Below are positions 1 to 8,136 of a DNA stretch of 64,000 bases, piece by piece. The notes beneath the pieces are model-generated. The model was not told the origin of the DNA, searched no databases, and worked only from the letters and a program-made list of their open reading frames with translations. Both the position numbers and the translations under genes were made by a program. Source of the DNA: an uncultured Lachnospiraceae bacterium. GTDB lineage: Bacteria; Bacillota; Clostridia; Lachnospirales; Lachnospiraceae. The stretch spans positions 1 to 64,000 of the forward strand of contig CANTEG010000008.1 of assembly GCA_947652735.1 (NCBI GenBank). The letters are read 5' to 3'. The stretch's first letter is position 1. Each line of letters starts with the position of its first letter.

Positions 1-120
1 GGATTTTTCAGTTATGTGTTTTGTGGGGCTGTATTGATGATGATTCTGATGTTTAGTGTCCTTGCAGGTTTTAGATTGTCGGGACGACTTGAGGAAATAG
101 CAATATATCATGGGGGGTGA
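1..120 (+). CDS. C-terminal end of a probable ABC transporter permease (partial)
   Basis: The first 39 codons are open in frame 1 and end at a TGA at 118-120. The visible residues form one hydrophobic helix (roughly residues 4-24) followed by a short polar tail, as at the C-terminus of FtsX/MacB-type permeases. The stop sits next to the start of an ABC ATPase, and the G-rich stretch at the end of this gene supplies that ATPase's ribosome binding site, so the two are almost certainly co-transcribed partners. Most of the protein lies outside the window, so the permease call is an inference from the helix and the context. Confidence 0.5.
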   Translation, partial: GFFSYVFCGAVLMMILMFSVLAGFRLSGRLEEIAIYHGG

Positions 121-125
121 CTAAT

Positions 126-800
126 ATGATTCAAATGAAGCGGGTAAATAAAATATATAATCAGGGTAAAAATTATGAGGTACACGCAATAAAAGATGCT
201 GATTTAGAAATTAATAAAGGAGAAATGATTGCAATTACCGGTCCGTCCGGCTCAGGTAAATCGACATTGCTTCATATATTGGCAGGTATAAGCAAACCGA
301 CATCAGGCGAGTATTTTTTTGATGGAGAAGATGTTTCAAAAATGTCTGACATCTCCAGATGTAAAATCAGAAATAAAAAAATTGGAATTATTATGCAGGA
401 CTTTGGACTATTGGGTGATGATACAGTAATTAGAAATGTGTGCCTGCCACAGATGATTAGTGGACAATATAATAAGGCTATCATTGAAAAAGCAAAAAGA
501 ATGCTTCACATTATGGGGCTTGATGATGTAGTGAAAAAGAAAGTGAATCAGCTTTCAGGAGGACAAAAACAAAGAGTTGCAATTTCCAGAGCACTTACAA
601 TGAATGCAAAAATAATTATTGCCGACGAACCGACTGGTGCCCTTGATAAACAAAACACTGAAAAATTGATGAGGTTTTTCAAAGAACTTAATAGTCAGGG
701 AATAACAATTATTATTGTTACCCATAATTTATTGGTTGCTGATTTTTGCCCTATAAGATATACATTAACAGATGGGGTAATCAAAAGAATTGCATCATAA
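126..800 (+). CDS. ABC transporter ATP-binding protein, MacB/LolD-like
   Basis: A 224-residue ATPase that should energise an exporter with the permease ending just upstream. Visible motifs: Walker A GPSGSGKST near residues 39-47, Q-loop in IIMQDFG, signature LSGGQKQR near 142, Walker B IIIADEPTGALD near 162 and a switch His in VTHN. The spacing and the TGALD form fit the MacB/LolD/FtsE type, which moves peptides, antibiotics or lipoproteins across the membrane rather than importing nutrients. A GTG at 117 would add three residues, but it has no ribosome binding site, while GGGGGGTGA lies about 5 bases before the ATG at 126, so 126 is preferred. The substrate cannot be told from this part. Confidence 0.85.
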   Translation: MIQMKRVNKIYNQGKNYEVHAIKDADLEINKGEMIAITGPSGSGKSTLLHILAGISKPTSGEYFFDGEDVSKMSDISRCKIRNKKIGIIMQDFGLLGDDTVIRNVCLPQMISGQYNKAIIEKAKRMLHIMGLDDVVKKKVNQLSGGQKQRVAISRALTMNAKIIIADEPTGALDKQNTEKLMRFFKELNSQGITIIIVTHNLLVADFCPIRYTLTDGVIKRIAS

Positions 801-863
801 ATAAAATAAAAAGAAAGTAAAACTACCCAAATATATTTTTCAACAAAACGTTACGGGAATGCA

Positions 864-901
864 GGCTGTCACGCATAAGCAGAAGCCTTATTGTGACAGC
901 C
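864..901. terminator. Hairpin between convergent genes
   Basis: GGCTGTCAC (864-872) pairs with GTGACAGCC (893-901), with an inner ATAAG/CTTAT extension. It separates the plus-strand ATPase from the minus-strand antiporter. There is no strong T-run on either side, so it may act as a barrier or mRNA end rather than a classical intrinsic terminator. Confidence 0.5.
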
Positions 902-984
902 CTTGTTCCTTGAAAATCTTACTGCACTATTCTAATATTTTTGTCGGGGTTTTAATATTTCAAAACAGCTTGAAACCCTCAGCC

Positions 985-1920
985 TTACAGGATTGCAATA
1001 AAATATGCTGCATACCCGATTAGCAGCAGTGCACCATGCCAGCGTTTCAGCTTGTTATCCTTAACACAAAACAGTGTCAAACATAAAGCTGCTACCGCAG
1101 CTATGATTCCATCAAACCGAAAGCCTTGTGCAAATGCCACAGGACGGATAAGGGCGGAAATTCCCACCACAAATAGAATATTAAAAATATTACTTCCTAC
1201 AATATTTCCTATAGCAATATCTGCATTTCCCTTTCTTGCCGCCGTAACTGATGTTACCAGCTCAGGAAGCGATGTGCCAAGTGCCACAATTGTAAGCCCA
1301 ATAAACCGTTCGCTCATACCAAGCCTTTCGGCTATTCCACAGGCTGCATCTACTGCAATACTGCTGCCTGCAACCGTAGTTACCAGACCGAGAATACAGA
1401 GTGCTATTATCTGCCACATTTTTCTTTCCTTTTGTTTTATGGTATCAGTTTCATCACCTGAACTGGTTTTTCTCGATGACAGAAACAGATACGTAAGATA
1501 CAGTACGAAAAAAATAATTTGAACAATACCATCCGCCAAGCCGATTTTGCCGTCAAGTCCCTGTATAATCAGCAATACACTAATTATAGTCAGGAATGGA
1601 AGCTCACATTTTATTGTGCTTTTTTCCACCGCTAATGGAGTAATGACTGCCGAAAGGCCAAGAATAATCAGAATATTTAGTATGTTGCTTCCCACAACAT
1701 TTCCAATCGTAATATCAGCATTTCCTTTCAGAACGGCAGAAATACTAACCGCTGCCTCGGGCATACTCGTACCTATTGCAACAACTGTAAGACCTATTAC
1801 AAGAGGTGCTACTCCAAGCTTTGACGCAAGCTGGGAAGCCCCGCTTACAAACCAGTCAGCTCCCTTTACAAGCATGACAAGCCCTACTGCCAAAACAAAC
1901 ATCCACCAAACAATTTCCAT
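985..1920 (-). CDS. CaCA-family cation antiporter (Na+/Ca2+ exchanger-like, YrbG type)
   Basis: An integral membrane protein of 311 residues with about ten hydrophobic segments. It carries the two inverted alpha repeats that define the family: GTSMPEAAVSISAVLKGNAD with GNVVGSNILN in the first half, and GTSLPELVTSVTAARKGNAD with GNIVGSNIFN in the second. The Glu in each PE motif and the Asn in each GSN motif are the known cation-binding residues of NCX/YrbG proteins. The frame is open further upstream to 2082, but a GGGAGGG site just before the ATG at 1920 and the start MEIVWWMF favour this start. It probably expels Ca2+ in exchange for Na+ or H+; the ion preference is inferred. It appears to be a single gene. 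Confidence 0.85.
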   Translation of the reverse strand: MEIVWWMFVLAVGLVMLVKGADWFVSGASQLASKLGVAPLVIGLTVVAIGTSMPEAAVSISAVLKGNADITIGNVVGSNILNILIILGLSAVITPLAVEKSTIKCELPFLTIISVLLIIQGLDGKIGLADGIVQIIFFVLYLTYLFLSSRKTSSGDETDTIKQKERKMWQIIALCILGLVTTVAGSSIAVDAACGIAERLGMSERFIGLTIVALGTSLPELVTSVTAARKGNADIAIGNIVGSNIFNILFVVGISALIRPVAFAQGFRFDGIIAAVAALCLTLFCVKDNKLKRWHGALLLIGYAAYFIAIL

Positions 1921-2103
1921 GTTATTTCCCTCCCTTGAACAATAGATTTCCGGCAAAGTTTCCGATGAAATAAAAATAGAGACTTCGCCATAAAAATAAT
2001 AGCAAAGTCTCGCAATTTCATTACAAAGCCGGGTCACAAGGACCGTACTGACGGCAAGGTAAACATGAAAACATTCATGCATGCTACTCCCTTTGTACTT
2101 TAA

Positions 2104-2151
2104 CAGGAAAAGTCAAACATACGATAAATATTGTATTTTCGGCTTTTCCTG
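2104..2151. terminator. Hairpin downstream of tRNA-Arg
   Basis: AGGAAAAG near 2104 pairs with CTTTTCCT ending at 2151, with an inner partly palindromic AT-rich loop. It lies just 3' of the minus-strand tRNA and reads as a T-containing stem in that direction, so it probably ends the tRNA transcript. Confidence 0.5.
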
Positions 2152-2154
2152 AAA

Positions 2155-2228
2155 CGTCGCTAAGAGGATTTGAACCTCCGGCCTACCGCTTAGGAGGCGG
2201 TCGCTCTATCCAGCTGAGCTATAGCGAC
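2155..2228 (-). tRNA. tRNA-Arg (anticodon CCT)
   Basis: The minus strand folds as a cloverleaf: acceptor GTCGCTA/TAGCGAC, D arm with AGCTCAGCTGGATAGAGC, anticodon stem ACCGC/GCGGT around loop CTCCTAA giving CCT, and T arm GGAGGTTCAAATCCTC. It reads the AGG codon. The 3' CCA is not encoded and must be added after transcription. Confidence 0.95.
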
Positions 2229-2416
2229 ATATTATTAACTCTTATGTATTTTAAATTAATATATGCAAAAAGTAAATAGTAAATTAAAAAAACTGTTATA
2301 ATATGTTATAATTATTTTTGGTTGCATCCAATTGCAAAATTAATACTTGAACCATACAAGGTTTACGAATACCTAAATTACGGTTATATCAAGTCTTCTG
2401 TGAAAGCTTGATTGTG

Positions 2417-2483
2417 GTATGTCCGGTGGTTAAGCCGCTGAGACTTGTCAACCCATTTACTGAAAGTAATTTCAAATAACTGA
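2417..2483 (+). promoter_or_regulatory. Leader element copy J, upstream of the alanine-racemase-like gene
   Basis: This stretch matches the minus-strand leader of parA (9117 down to about 9062) at about 45 of 56 positions. The shared parts are GTATGTCCGG, a short hairpin closed by CGGYGG/CCGCYG with wobble replacements, GAGACTYGTCA and CCATTTAYTGAAAGTAA. Here the usual 3' closing strand ATGGGCTGATGTT is missing; a GTCA/TGAC pairing near 2448 and 2482 may replace it. The gene's own GGAGG follows at 2498-2502. See the finding on the repeated leader. Confidence 0.55.
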
Positions 2484-2509
2484 CGTCCAATAATCAGGAG
2501 GAATTATAA

Positions 2510-3625
2510 ATGAGTCAAAATGAAAACCAAATTTTTGATAAACAAACAACATTGGTGATAGATAAAGCAGCCATCACCCATAATGTTAAAGTCATACGAA
2601 AAATTACAGACAAACAGATTATTGCTGTAATAAAGGAAAACGGTTATGGAATGGGACTGAAAGCAGAATACGACCTGCTGAAACAAAACGGACTTAATTA
2701 TTTTGCGGTTACTAACACGGCAGAGGCATTAGCACTCCGCAGCTTTGGATGTACCGAAACCATCCTTCTCCTGACCCCCTGCATGTCGTATGATGAGGCA
2801 GTACAATTGAACAAGGCAGAAATTACATTTGTGGCAGGAAGCATTACACAGCTTAACATATTAAAGAAGCTTGCCAATGCCGAAAGTCATAAGCCCCACG
2901 TTCACATTGCAATCGACACGGGCATGGGCAGATACGGTTTTTTCTGGAACCAAATTCCTGATTTATCAGATATAAATAACTATGTGCAACTTGACGGCTG
3001 TTACACACATTTGCATGGACGCCCTAAAAAATATGCTGATAATGTTAATGTGCAGCTTGAGCATTTTAAAGCTGCCTTAAAAAGCTTGAAATCACAAGGT
3101 ATCAACACAGGTATGAGACATGTGAGCAACTCTCAGGCAACCATTTTGCTGGGCGACCTTGGTATGGATGCGGTTCGTGTGGGCTCCGCAATTATCGGCA
3201 AAACGTCTTACCACCAAAAAAGACGCCTGAAATGTGCCATGTGGACGGAGGCTCCCATATACCAGACAATGAATTTGCCAAAGGGAAGTACTGTGGGTTA
3301 TCTTGCAACTGCAAAACTGAAGCGGGATTCCCGACTTGGAATTGTGCGTGCAGGACATGCAGACGGAATATTTTTATCCTACTCTGATATTCCAGACCAA
3401 TTTTTAAGCGGCATCCTGCATTTGATTTCACTTAAGCTTCGCCCAAAGCATCATGTAAGAACATTTATTATAGATGGAAAGCATGTACCTATTGTGGGCT
3501 GTGCAGGTGTTTCACATTTTACAATTGACCTTACGGACACAAACTTTAAGGTTGGTGACATGGTACGCATAGAGTCAAATCCTCTTATGGCTCACCCTGC
3601 CGTACCTAGAAAATTTATAAATTAA
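2510..3625 (+). CDS. Alanine racemase-like PLP enzyme with a changed catalytic motif
   Basis: A fold-type III PLP enzyme of 371 residues. The PLP lysine motif is AVIKENGYGMG (Lys42; AVVKANAYGHG in typical Alr). GMGRYGF, YTHLHGR, SNSQAT and VRVGSAIIG follow in the order expected for the barrel domain. The C-terminal beta domain begins around residue 258. In ordinary alanine racemase the second catalytic base is the Tyr of GYADG; here that motif reads GHADG (His283), and the usual MD of the GxxCMD segment is SH. The enzyme may therefore racemise another amino acid or be impaired; alanine racemase itself remains possible. GGAGG lies about 7 bases before the ATG. It is preceded by leader copy J. 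Confidence 0.75.
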   Translation: MSQNENQIFDKQTTLVIDKAAITHNVKVIRKITDKQIIAVIKENGYGMGLKAEYDLLKQNGLNYFAVTNTAEALALRSFGCTETILLLTPCMSYDEAVQLNKAEITFVAGSITQLNILKKLANAESHKPHVHIAIDTGMGRYGFFWNQIPDLSDINNYVQLDGCYTHLHGRPKKYADNVNVQLEHFKAALKSLKSQGINTGMRHVSNSQATILLGDLGMDAVRVGSAIIGKTSYHQKRRLKCAMWTEAPIYQTMNLPKGSTVGYLATAKLKRDSRLGIVRAGHADGIFLSYSDIPDQFLSGILHLISLKLRPKHHVRTFIIDGKHVPIVGCAGVSHFTIDLTDTNFKVGDMVRIESNPLMAHPAVPRKFIN

Positions 3626-3713
3626 TCATTATGCCAAGTACACAATAAAAATTTGAGATACAGCGTCATCTCATTTTAAGTAATGCGTTGATGTTTAACA
3701 CTGAGGTAAAAAT

Positions 3714-4208
3714 ATGATACAAACGATAATAAGAAAATATAATGAAGAAGACATTTCTTCCATGATTTCCATTTGGAATGAAGTGGTTGATGAGGGCATT
3801 GCATTTCCGCAGGAAAATTGTCTGACGGAGCAATCCGGTAAGGATTTTTTTGCTGAACAAAGTTACTGCGGTGTTGCTGTTGAAAAAGATACAGATGAAA
3901 TTAAGGGTATGTATATCCTGCACCCTAACAATGTGGGCAGGTGTGGACATATATGTAATGCCAGCTATGCAGTGGCATCCCATGCAAGGGGCTTACATAT
4001 CGGAGAACAGCTTGTGCTTGACTGTATGAAACAGGCAAAGCAGCTTGACTTTCAGATACTACAGTTTAATGCTGTTGTTGCAACAAATATACATGCCAGA
4101 CATTTATATGAACGGCTTGGCTTTACGCAGCTTGGCACAATTCCAGACGGCTTCCGCCTAAAAGATGGCAGTTACGAAGACATCTGTCCATATTATATTA
4201 AATTTTAA
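3714..4208 (+). CDS. GNAT-family N-acetyltransferase
   Basis: A 164-residue single-domain protein. The N-terminus (IRKYNEEDISSMISIWNE) is a typical GNAT opening, and the acetyl-CoA region appears as YAVASHARGLHIGEQLVLDC, a variant of the V-x-x-x-x-R-G-x-G-x-G/A loop. ATNIHARHLYERLGFTQLGT at the C-terminal end is the conserved NxxARxLYExxGF motif. It should transfer an acetyl group from acetyl-CoA to a small amine, antibiotic or protein N-terminus, but the acceptor cannot be predicted. It starts 88 bases after the racemase-like gene on the same strand and may share its transcript. Confidence 0.8.
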   Translation: MIQTIIRKYNEEDISSMISIWNEVVDEGIAFPQENCLTEQSGKDFFAEQSYCGVAVEKDTDEIKGMYILHPNNVGRCGHICNASYAVASHARGLHIGEQLVLDCMKQAKQLDFQILQFNAVVATNIHARHLYERLGFTQLGTIPDGFRLKDGSYEDICPYYIKF

Positions 4209-4330
4209 ACATCTATGACTATATGCGGATATACCGTTATACTACTAAAACCCATTCAACAATATAATAAAACTGCCCAAACAACAAAAAATACGCTTTG
4301 CAAACTTTCCATTGTCATGAATAAAAACCT

Positions 4331-4362
4331 CAGGGGCATGTTATATTCTAACATACCCCTGG
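4331..4362. terminator. Hairpin between convergent genes
   Basis: CAGGGG-ATGTTA pairs with TAACAT-CCCCTG around loop TATTC. The minus-strand neighbour's stop codon at 4341-4343 lies within it. It can serve both the GNAT gene and the DUF3881-like gene. T-runs are weak. Confidence 0.55.
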
Positions 4363-5216
4363 AGCCATACTTCCCCACGAAAGCGTCTGCCCTCTTTTGG
4401 CTCGCCTTGAAGGTCAAGCTCATTGATACCGATACTAATCACAATATCGTTTGCCTCGACCAGCAGCTTGTAAACATTTTCGTCAGTAAATTCATTTGTA
4501 ATCTTTTCAACCTTAAGTATATTTCCCAATATCATATAGTGGTCGCACTCAACACCACATGGCATAAAGCTTGTATCCACAATTGAGAGTATATCTTCTC
4601 TATGAATTCTGCCACTTACAGAAGTGTAAATATCCATTTCCTCAAGCGTAAGATTTTCTATGGCATCCGTATCACCATTTTTTGCCGCTGCAAGAAGCCG
4701 GTTCCTTAGGTCCCTCTGCTGTGCATCCACCCACTTTTGGTTCTTATCCCTCTGAACACCCAGCAATATGGTCCCTGCGATAGAAAGCCCTGACAGCTTA
4801 ACATTTTTAAGATGCCTGTTGGAGTAATTAAGCCATTTGGATTTTGCGTAATCCGCAATATTTAACAAGTAAAATATGAGTGTCATCCCAAGCCTGTAGT
4901 CATCACACACACCTGCATAGGACTCTTTGTCCGTCTGCTTTTCTATGGAAATGCCTTCGTACTCGGAAAATACATCTCCTTTGAGATATGGATAATAATG
5001 CTCAATAGAAAGAGCACCATTTATATCATATTCACCCACAAGCGCTAACCCAATTCCAGCTCCAAAATCCTTTTCAATCTGAATCAGAGACGTATCAATA
5101 CTTATAGTAGTGACAATCTTGCGATTCGGGCTTCTCAATGTACTATAATATATCTTTTCAAGCTGTTTTCTGGATTTGTACTGGCTAAAACCAATCGCTC
5201 TAAGATAAGAATGCAT
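4341..5216 (-). CDS. DUF3881-like conserved hypothetical protein
   Basis: A soluble 291-residue protein with no signal peptide or membrane helix. It resembles the DUF3881 proteins that Lachnospiraceae carry near serS; this is recognition from overall sequence feel and neighbourhood, not a domain search. Visible features include an N-terminal MHSYLRAIGFSQYKSRKQLE, a long acidic middle and a C-terminal GEVWLQGYVRI. No catalytic motif stands out and the function is unknown. It lies 49 bases downstream of serS on the same strand, at the end of the parA-parB-DUF4446-serS cluster. A ribosome binding site (GGAGAC) precedes the ATG at 5216. Confidence 0.6.
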   Translation of the reverse strand: MHSYLRAIGFSQYKSRKQLEKIYYSTLRSPNRKIVTTISIDTSLIQIEKDFGAGIGLALVGEYDINGALSIEHYYPYLKGDVFSEYEGISIEKQTDKESYAGVCDDYRLGMTLIFYLLNIADYAKSKWLNYSNRHLKNVKLSGLSIAGTILLGVQRDKNQKWVDAQQRDLRNRLLAAAKNGDTDAIENLTLEEMDIYTSVSGRIHREDILSIVDTSFMPCGVECDHYMILGNILKVEKITNEFTDENVYKLLVEANDIVISIGINELDLQGEPKEGRRFRGEVWLQGYVRI

Positions 5217-5265
5217 TTGCGTCTCCTTTCCTGCAAAAATATCATTTCATCAACATTTACTAACT

Positions 5266-6552
5266 TTACGCCTTAGGGCTTATAACAGATTTTCCGCCCA
5301 TGTAAGGTCTTAACACCTCAGGTATATTAATGCTTCCGTCCTCATTTAGGTTATTTTCAAAGAATGCGATAAGCATACGCGGTGGTGCAACAACCGTATT
5401 ATTTAATGTATGGGCAAAATACTTTCCGTCCTTGCCCCTAACTCTTATTTTGAGTCTTCTCGCCTGTGCATCCCCAAGGTTGGAACAACTTCCCACCTCA
5501 AAGTACTTCTTTTGACGTGGTGACCATGCTTCAACATCATACGATTTAACCTTAAGGTCCGCCAAATCACCAGAACAACATTCTATCGTCCTTACAGGAA
5601 TATCCATGGAGCGGAACAAATCAACCGTATTTCTCCAAAGCTTATGAAAATATTCCATGCTGTCCTCAGGCTTACATACAACTATCATTTCCTGCTTCTC
5701 AAACTGATGAATTCTATAAAGTCCTCTCTCCTCTATTCCATGTGCACCTTTCTCTTTTCTAAAGCAAGGTGAATAGCTTGTAAGCGTGTGCGGGAGCGTC
5801 TCCTCATCAATCATAGTGTCAATATATTTTCCAATCATAGAATGCTCACTTGTACCGATAAGATACAAGTCTTCACCTTCTATCTTGTACATCATTGCAT
5901 CCATTTCCGCAAAGCTCATAACACCTGTAACAACATCACTTCTAATCATAAACGGAGGTACACAATAAGTAAAGCCTCTGTCTATCATAAAATCTCTTGC
6001 ATATGAAATAATTGCAGAATGAAGTCTTGCCACATCCCCCATCAGATAATAAAATCCGTTTCCTGCAACCTTACGTGCACTATCTAAATCCACGCCATTC
6101 AACCGCTCCATAATTTCTGTGTGATATGGAATCTCAAAATCAGGAACAACTGGTTCACCAAACTTTTCAAGCTCCACATTTTCCGAATCATCTTTTCCTA
6201 TTGGAACTGACTCATCAATAATGTTAGGAATAACCATCATAATTTTCTTAAGTTTTTCCTTAACCTCAGGCTCCTGCTTCTCAAGCTCGGCAAGTCGGCT
6301 TGCATTTTTGGTTACTTCCTTCTTAACCTCCTCAGCCTCCTCCTTCTTTCCCTGAGCCATAAGGGCACCTATCTGCTTTGCAATCACATTTTTCTTCGCA
6401 CGAAGGTCATCCGCCTCCTGCTGAAGTTCTCTTGCCTGCTTGTCAAGCTCTATCGCCTCATCAACAAGTGGAAGCTTCTCATCCTGAAACTTCTTCTTTA
6501 TATTTTCCTTAACTATATCAGGATTTTCCCTGACAAATTTCATGTCCAGCAT
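5266..6552 (-). CDS. serS: Seryl-tRNA synthetase
   Basis: A cytoplasmic class II synthetase of 428 residues that charges tRNA-Ser. The N-terminal 110 residues are the long antiparallel coiled coil that grips the tRNA long arm (dense in E, K and Q). The catalytic core shows TSEHSMIG, motif 2 SYSPCFRKEKGAHGIEERGL with the ATP-binding Arg, HQFEKQEM, and motif 3 NNTVVAPPRMLIAFFEN. Length and order are normal. GGAGGATTAAGTTAAATG gives the start. Only 5 bases separate it from the DUF4446 gene upstream, so it is probably part of the parAB transcript. The tRNA-Ser(GCT) gene at 46588 encodes one of its substrates. Confidence 0.97.
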   Translation of the reverse strand: MLDMKFVRENPDIVKENIKKKFQDEKLPLVDEAIELDKQARELQQEADDLRAKKNVIAKQIGALMAQGKKEEAEEVKKEVTKNASRLAELEKQEPEVKEKLKKIMMVIPNIIDESVPIGKDDSENVELEKFGEPVVPDFEIPYHTEIMERLNGVDLDSARKVAGNGFYYLMGDVARLHSAIISYARDFMIDRGFTYCVPPFMIRSDVVTGVMSFAEMDAMMYKIEGEDLYLIGTSEHSMIGKYIDTMIDEETLPHTLTSYSPCFRKEKGAHGIEERGLYRIHQFEKQEMIVVCKPEDSMEYFHKLWRNTVDLFRSMDIPVRTIECCSGDLADLKVKSYDVEAWSPRQKKYFEVGSCSNLGDAQARRLKIRVRGKDGKYFAHTLNNTVVAPPRMLIAFFENNLNEDGSINIPEVLRPYMGGKSVISPKA

Positions 6553-6557
6553 TTAAC

Positions 6558-7130
6558 TTAATCCTCCTTTATGTCTATATCAAAACTGAATTCGTCATCA
6601 CCGTCTGCTTCACTGGTCAAATCTTCAATTTCTTCATCCACAGTCTTTGCTTTTTCTAAAGCTTCCTTTTCTTCCTCGGATAAAGGAATATAGGATTCTC
6701 CCTTAATGATTTCCTTGGCATATGTAAAACAACCCTCACGGGAATGCATGGCATTAAATATTATACCCGTATTTTCATCATCTAACAAAGCCATAACAAA
6801 ACTAAGCTTTCCTGCCATCTCATTAAAAGCATCATATTTAACAAGACTTACCTTACTGATACATGACCCGATAAGATTTTTTATTTCCTTATGTTCTTTT
6901 GTTATACGCTTTGCATTAGCCTTAACCTGATCCATTTCCTTGAAACGGACCCGTATTATTTTTTCTAAATCAGCACCCTTTTTCCCACTCATAAGAACAC
7001 TGTATTTTCTTGTCATAATATTCATCTTATAAATAACAAATATGACAAGAAAAATAAGCATAAATACTAACAACGTTAAGACAGTAATCACTGTCTTTGC
7101 CTCAATACCAAAAACAGTATAACCTGTCAT
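6558..7130 (-). CDS. DUF4446-like membrane-anchored protein
   Basis: A 190-residue protein with one N-terminal membrane helix (about residues 12-34), a basic and coiled-coil stretch (KMNIMTRKYSVLMSGKKG onward), a compact middle domain including YDAFNEMAGKLSF and an acidic tail. This architecture and its place directly after parB match DUF4446 proteins of Firmicutes origin regions. The biochemical role is unknown; a link to chromosome organisation at the membrane is only suggested by its neighbours. A GGAGG is seen 4-8 bases before the ATG. It lies 20 bases after parB and 5 before serS. Confidence 0.75.
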   Translation of the reverse strand: MTGYTVFGIEAKTVITVLTLLVFMLIFLVIFVIYKMNIMTRKYSVLMSGKKGADLEKIIRVRFKEMDQVKANAKRITKEHKEIKNLIGSCISKVSLVKYDAFNEMAGKLSFVMALLDDENTGIIFNAMHSREGCFTYAKEIIKGESYIPLSEEEKEALEKAKTVDEEIEDLTSEADGDDEFSFDIDIKED

Positions 7131-7150
7131 TTTGGTTCCCTCCTAATATC

Positions 7151-8065
7151 CTATTCACCACTACTGAACAGCATTTGGACGATTCTGTCCAAATCCTCCT
7201 GTGAATAGTACTCTATTTCAATTTTACCTTTATTTTTATTTTTCGATTTTATAGTTGCCTTTGTTCCAAGAATACCTTTTAATTTTTCTTCAATATCCTT
7301 ATACAAAAAGTCAAGGTTTTCTTCTGTTACCGCAACGTCTTCTTTTTTCTTCAACTTGCCTGATAAAAGCTTCTTCACATAAGCTTCCGTATCTCTCACA
7401 CTAAGCTTCTTGTCAAAAATCATCATGGCAGTATCATATTGAAGTTCTTCATCCTCTATGGAAATAAGTGCTCGCACATGTCCCGTGGTAAGCATATCAT
7501 CCACAAGCATCTGCTGAACCTTATCCGTAAGCTTTAACAAACGAAGTGCATTTGTAATTGTTGTTCTGCTCTTGGAAACACGTTCTGCAACTTCATCCTG
7601 TTTTAAGTTGAATTCTTTAATCAGCCTTTCATATGCCATTGCCTCCTCAATAGGATTCAAATCTTCTCTTTGAATATTCTCTATGAGAGCAATTTCCACA
7701 ATTTGCTGATCCGTATAATCCTTTATAACAACCGGAACTTCTTTCAGTCCTGCCATTCTGGCAGCTCTCCATCTTCGTTCACCGGCAATAAGCTCATAAT
7801 ACCCCTTGCGTTTGGCAACAACAAGCGGCTCAATAACACCAAACTGCTTAATGGAATCAGCAAGTTCCTCCAAAGCATCTTCGTCAAACCTTTTACGTGG
7901 CTGTGACTTATTTGGCTCTATTCTATTAATATTTAAAGTCTGCTCAACCTTTTTTATTACTTCTTTAACCCCTGTTTTTTGCTTCTCAGCTGCCTGAGCA
8001 GGCGTAACCTCCTCTGTCGGTATCAGATTATCAAGTCCTCTACCTAACCCTCTCTTAGTAGCCAT
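7151..8065 (-). CDS. parB: Chromosome partitioning protein ParB (Spo0J)
   Basis: A CTP-dependent DNA clamp that loads at parS and spreads to organise the origin. The 304-residue protein opens MATKRGLGRGLDNLIP, the usual ParA-stimulating N-terminus. The CTP-binding region holds LIAGERRWRAARMAGL (GERRxRA motif) and IENIQREDLNPIEEA. The helix-turn-helix KQDEVAERVSKSRTTITNAL follows, then a C-terminal dimerisation domain. The frame is open to 8116, but AGGAGG just before the ATG at 8065 and the conserved MATKRGLGRGL fix the start. Its targets, five parS sites, lie 1.4-3.2 kb away at 9488-11304. It follows parA by 71 bases. Confidence 0.97.
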   Translation of the reverse strand: MATKRGLGRGLDNLIPTEEVTPAQAAEKQKTGVKEVIKKVEQTLNINRIEPNKSQPRKRFDEDALEELADSIKQFGVIEPLVVAKRKGYYELIAGERRWRAARMAGLKEVPVVIKDYTDQQIVEIALIENIQREDLNPIEEAMAYERLIKEFNLKQDEVAERVSKSRTTITNALRLLKLTDKVQQMLVDDMLTTGHVRALISIEDEELQYDTAMMIFDKKLSVRDTEAYVKKLLSGKLKKKEDVAVTEENLDFLYKDIEEKLKGILGTKATIKSKNKNKGKIEIEYYSQEDLDRIVQMLFSSGE

Positions 8066-8136
8066 ACATTTCCTCCTTTGAATGTGGCAATGAATTCTAC
8101 ACTTTAACAAACCCATTATTATAGGAAATAATAATT

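Noticed and set aside
2340-2500. Known riboswitch (SAM, cobalamin, c-di-GMP) upstream of the racemase-like gene.
   Set aside because: No conserved core of these classes is present; the similarity is instead to the parA leader.
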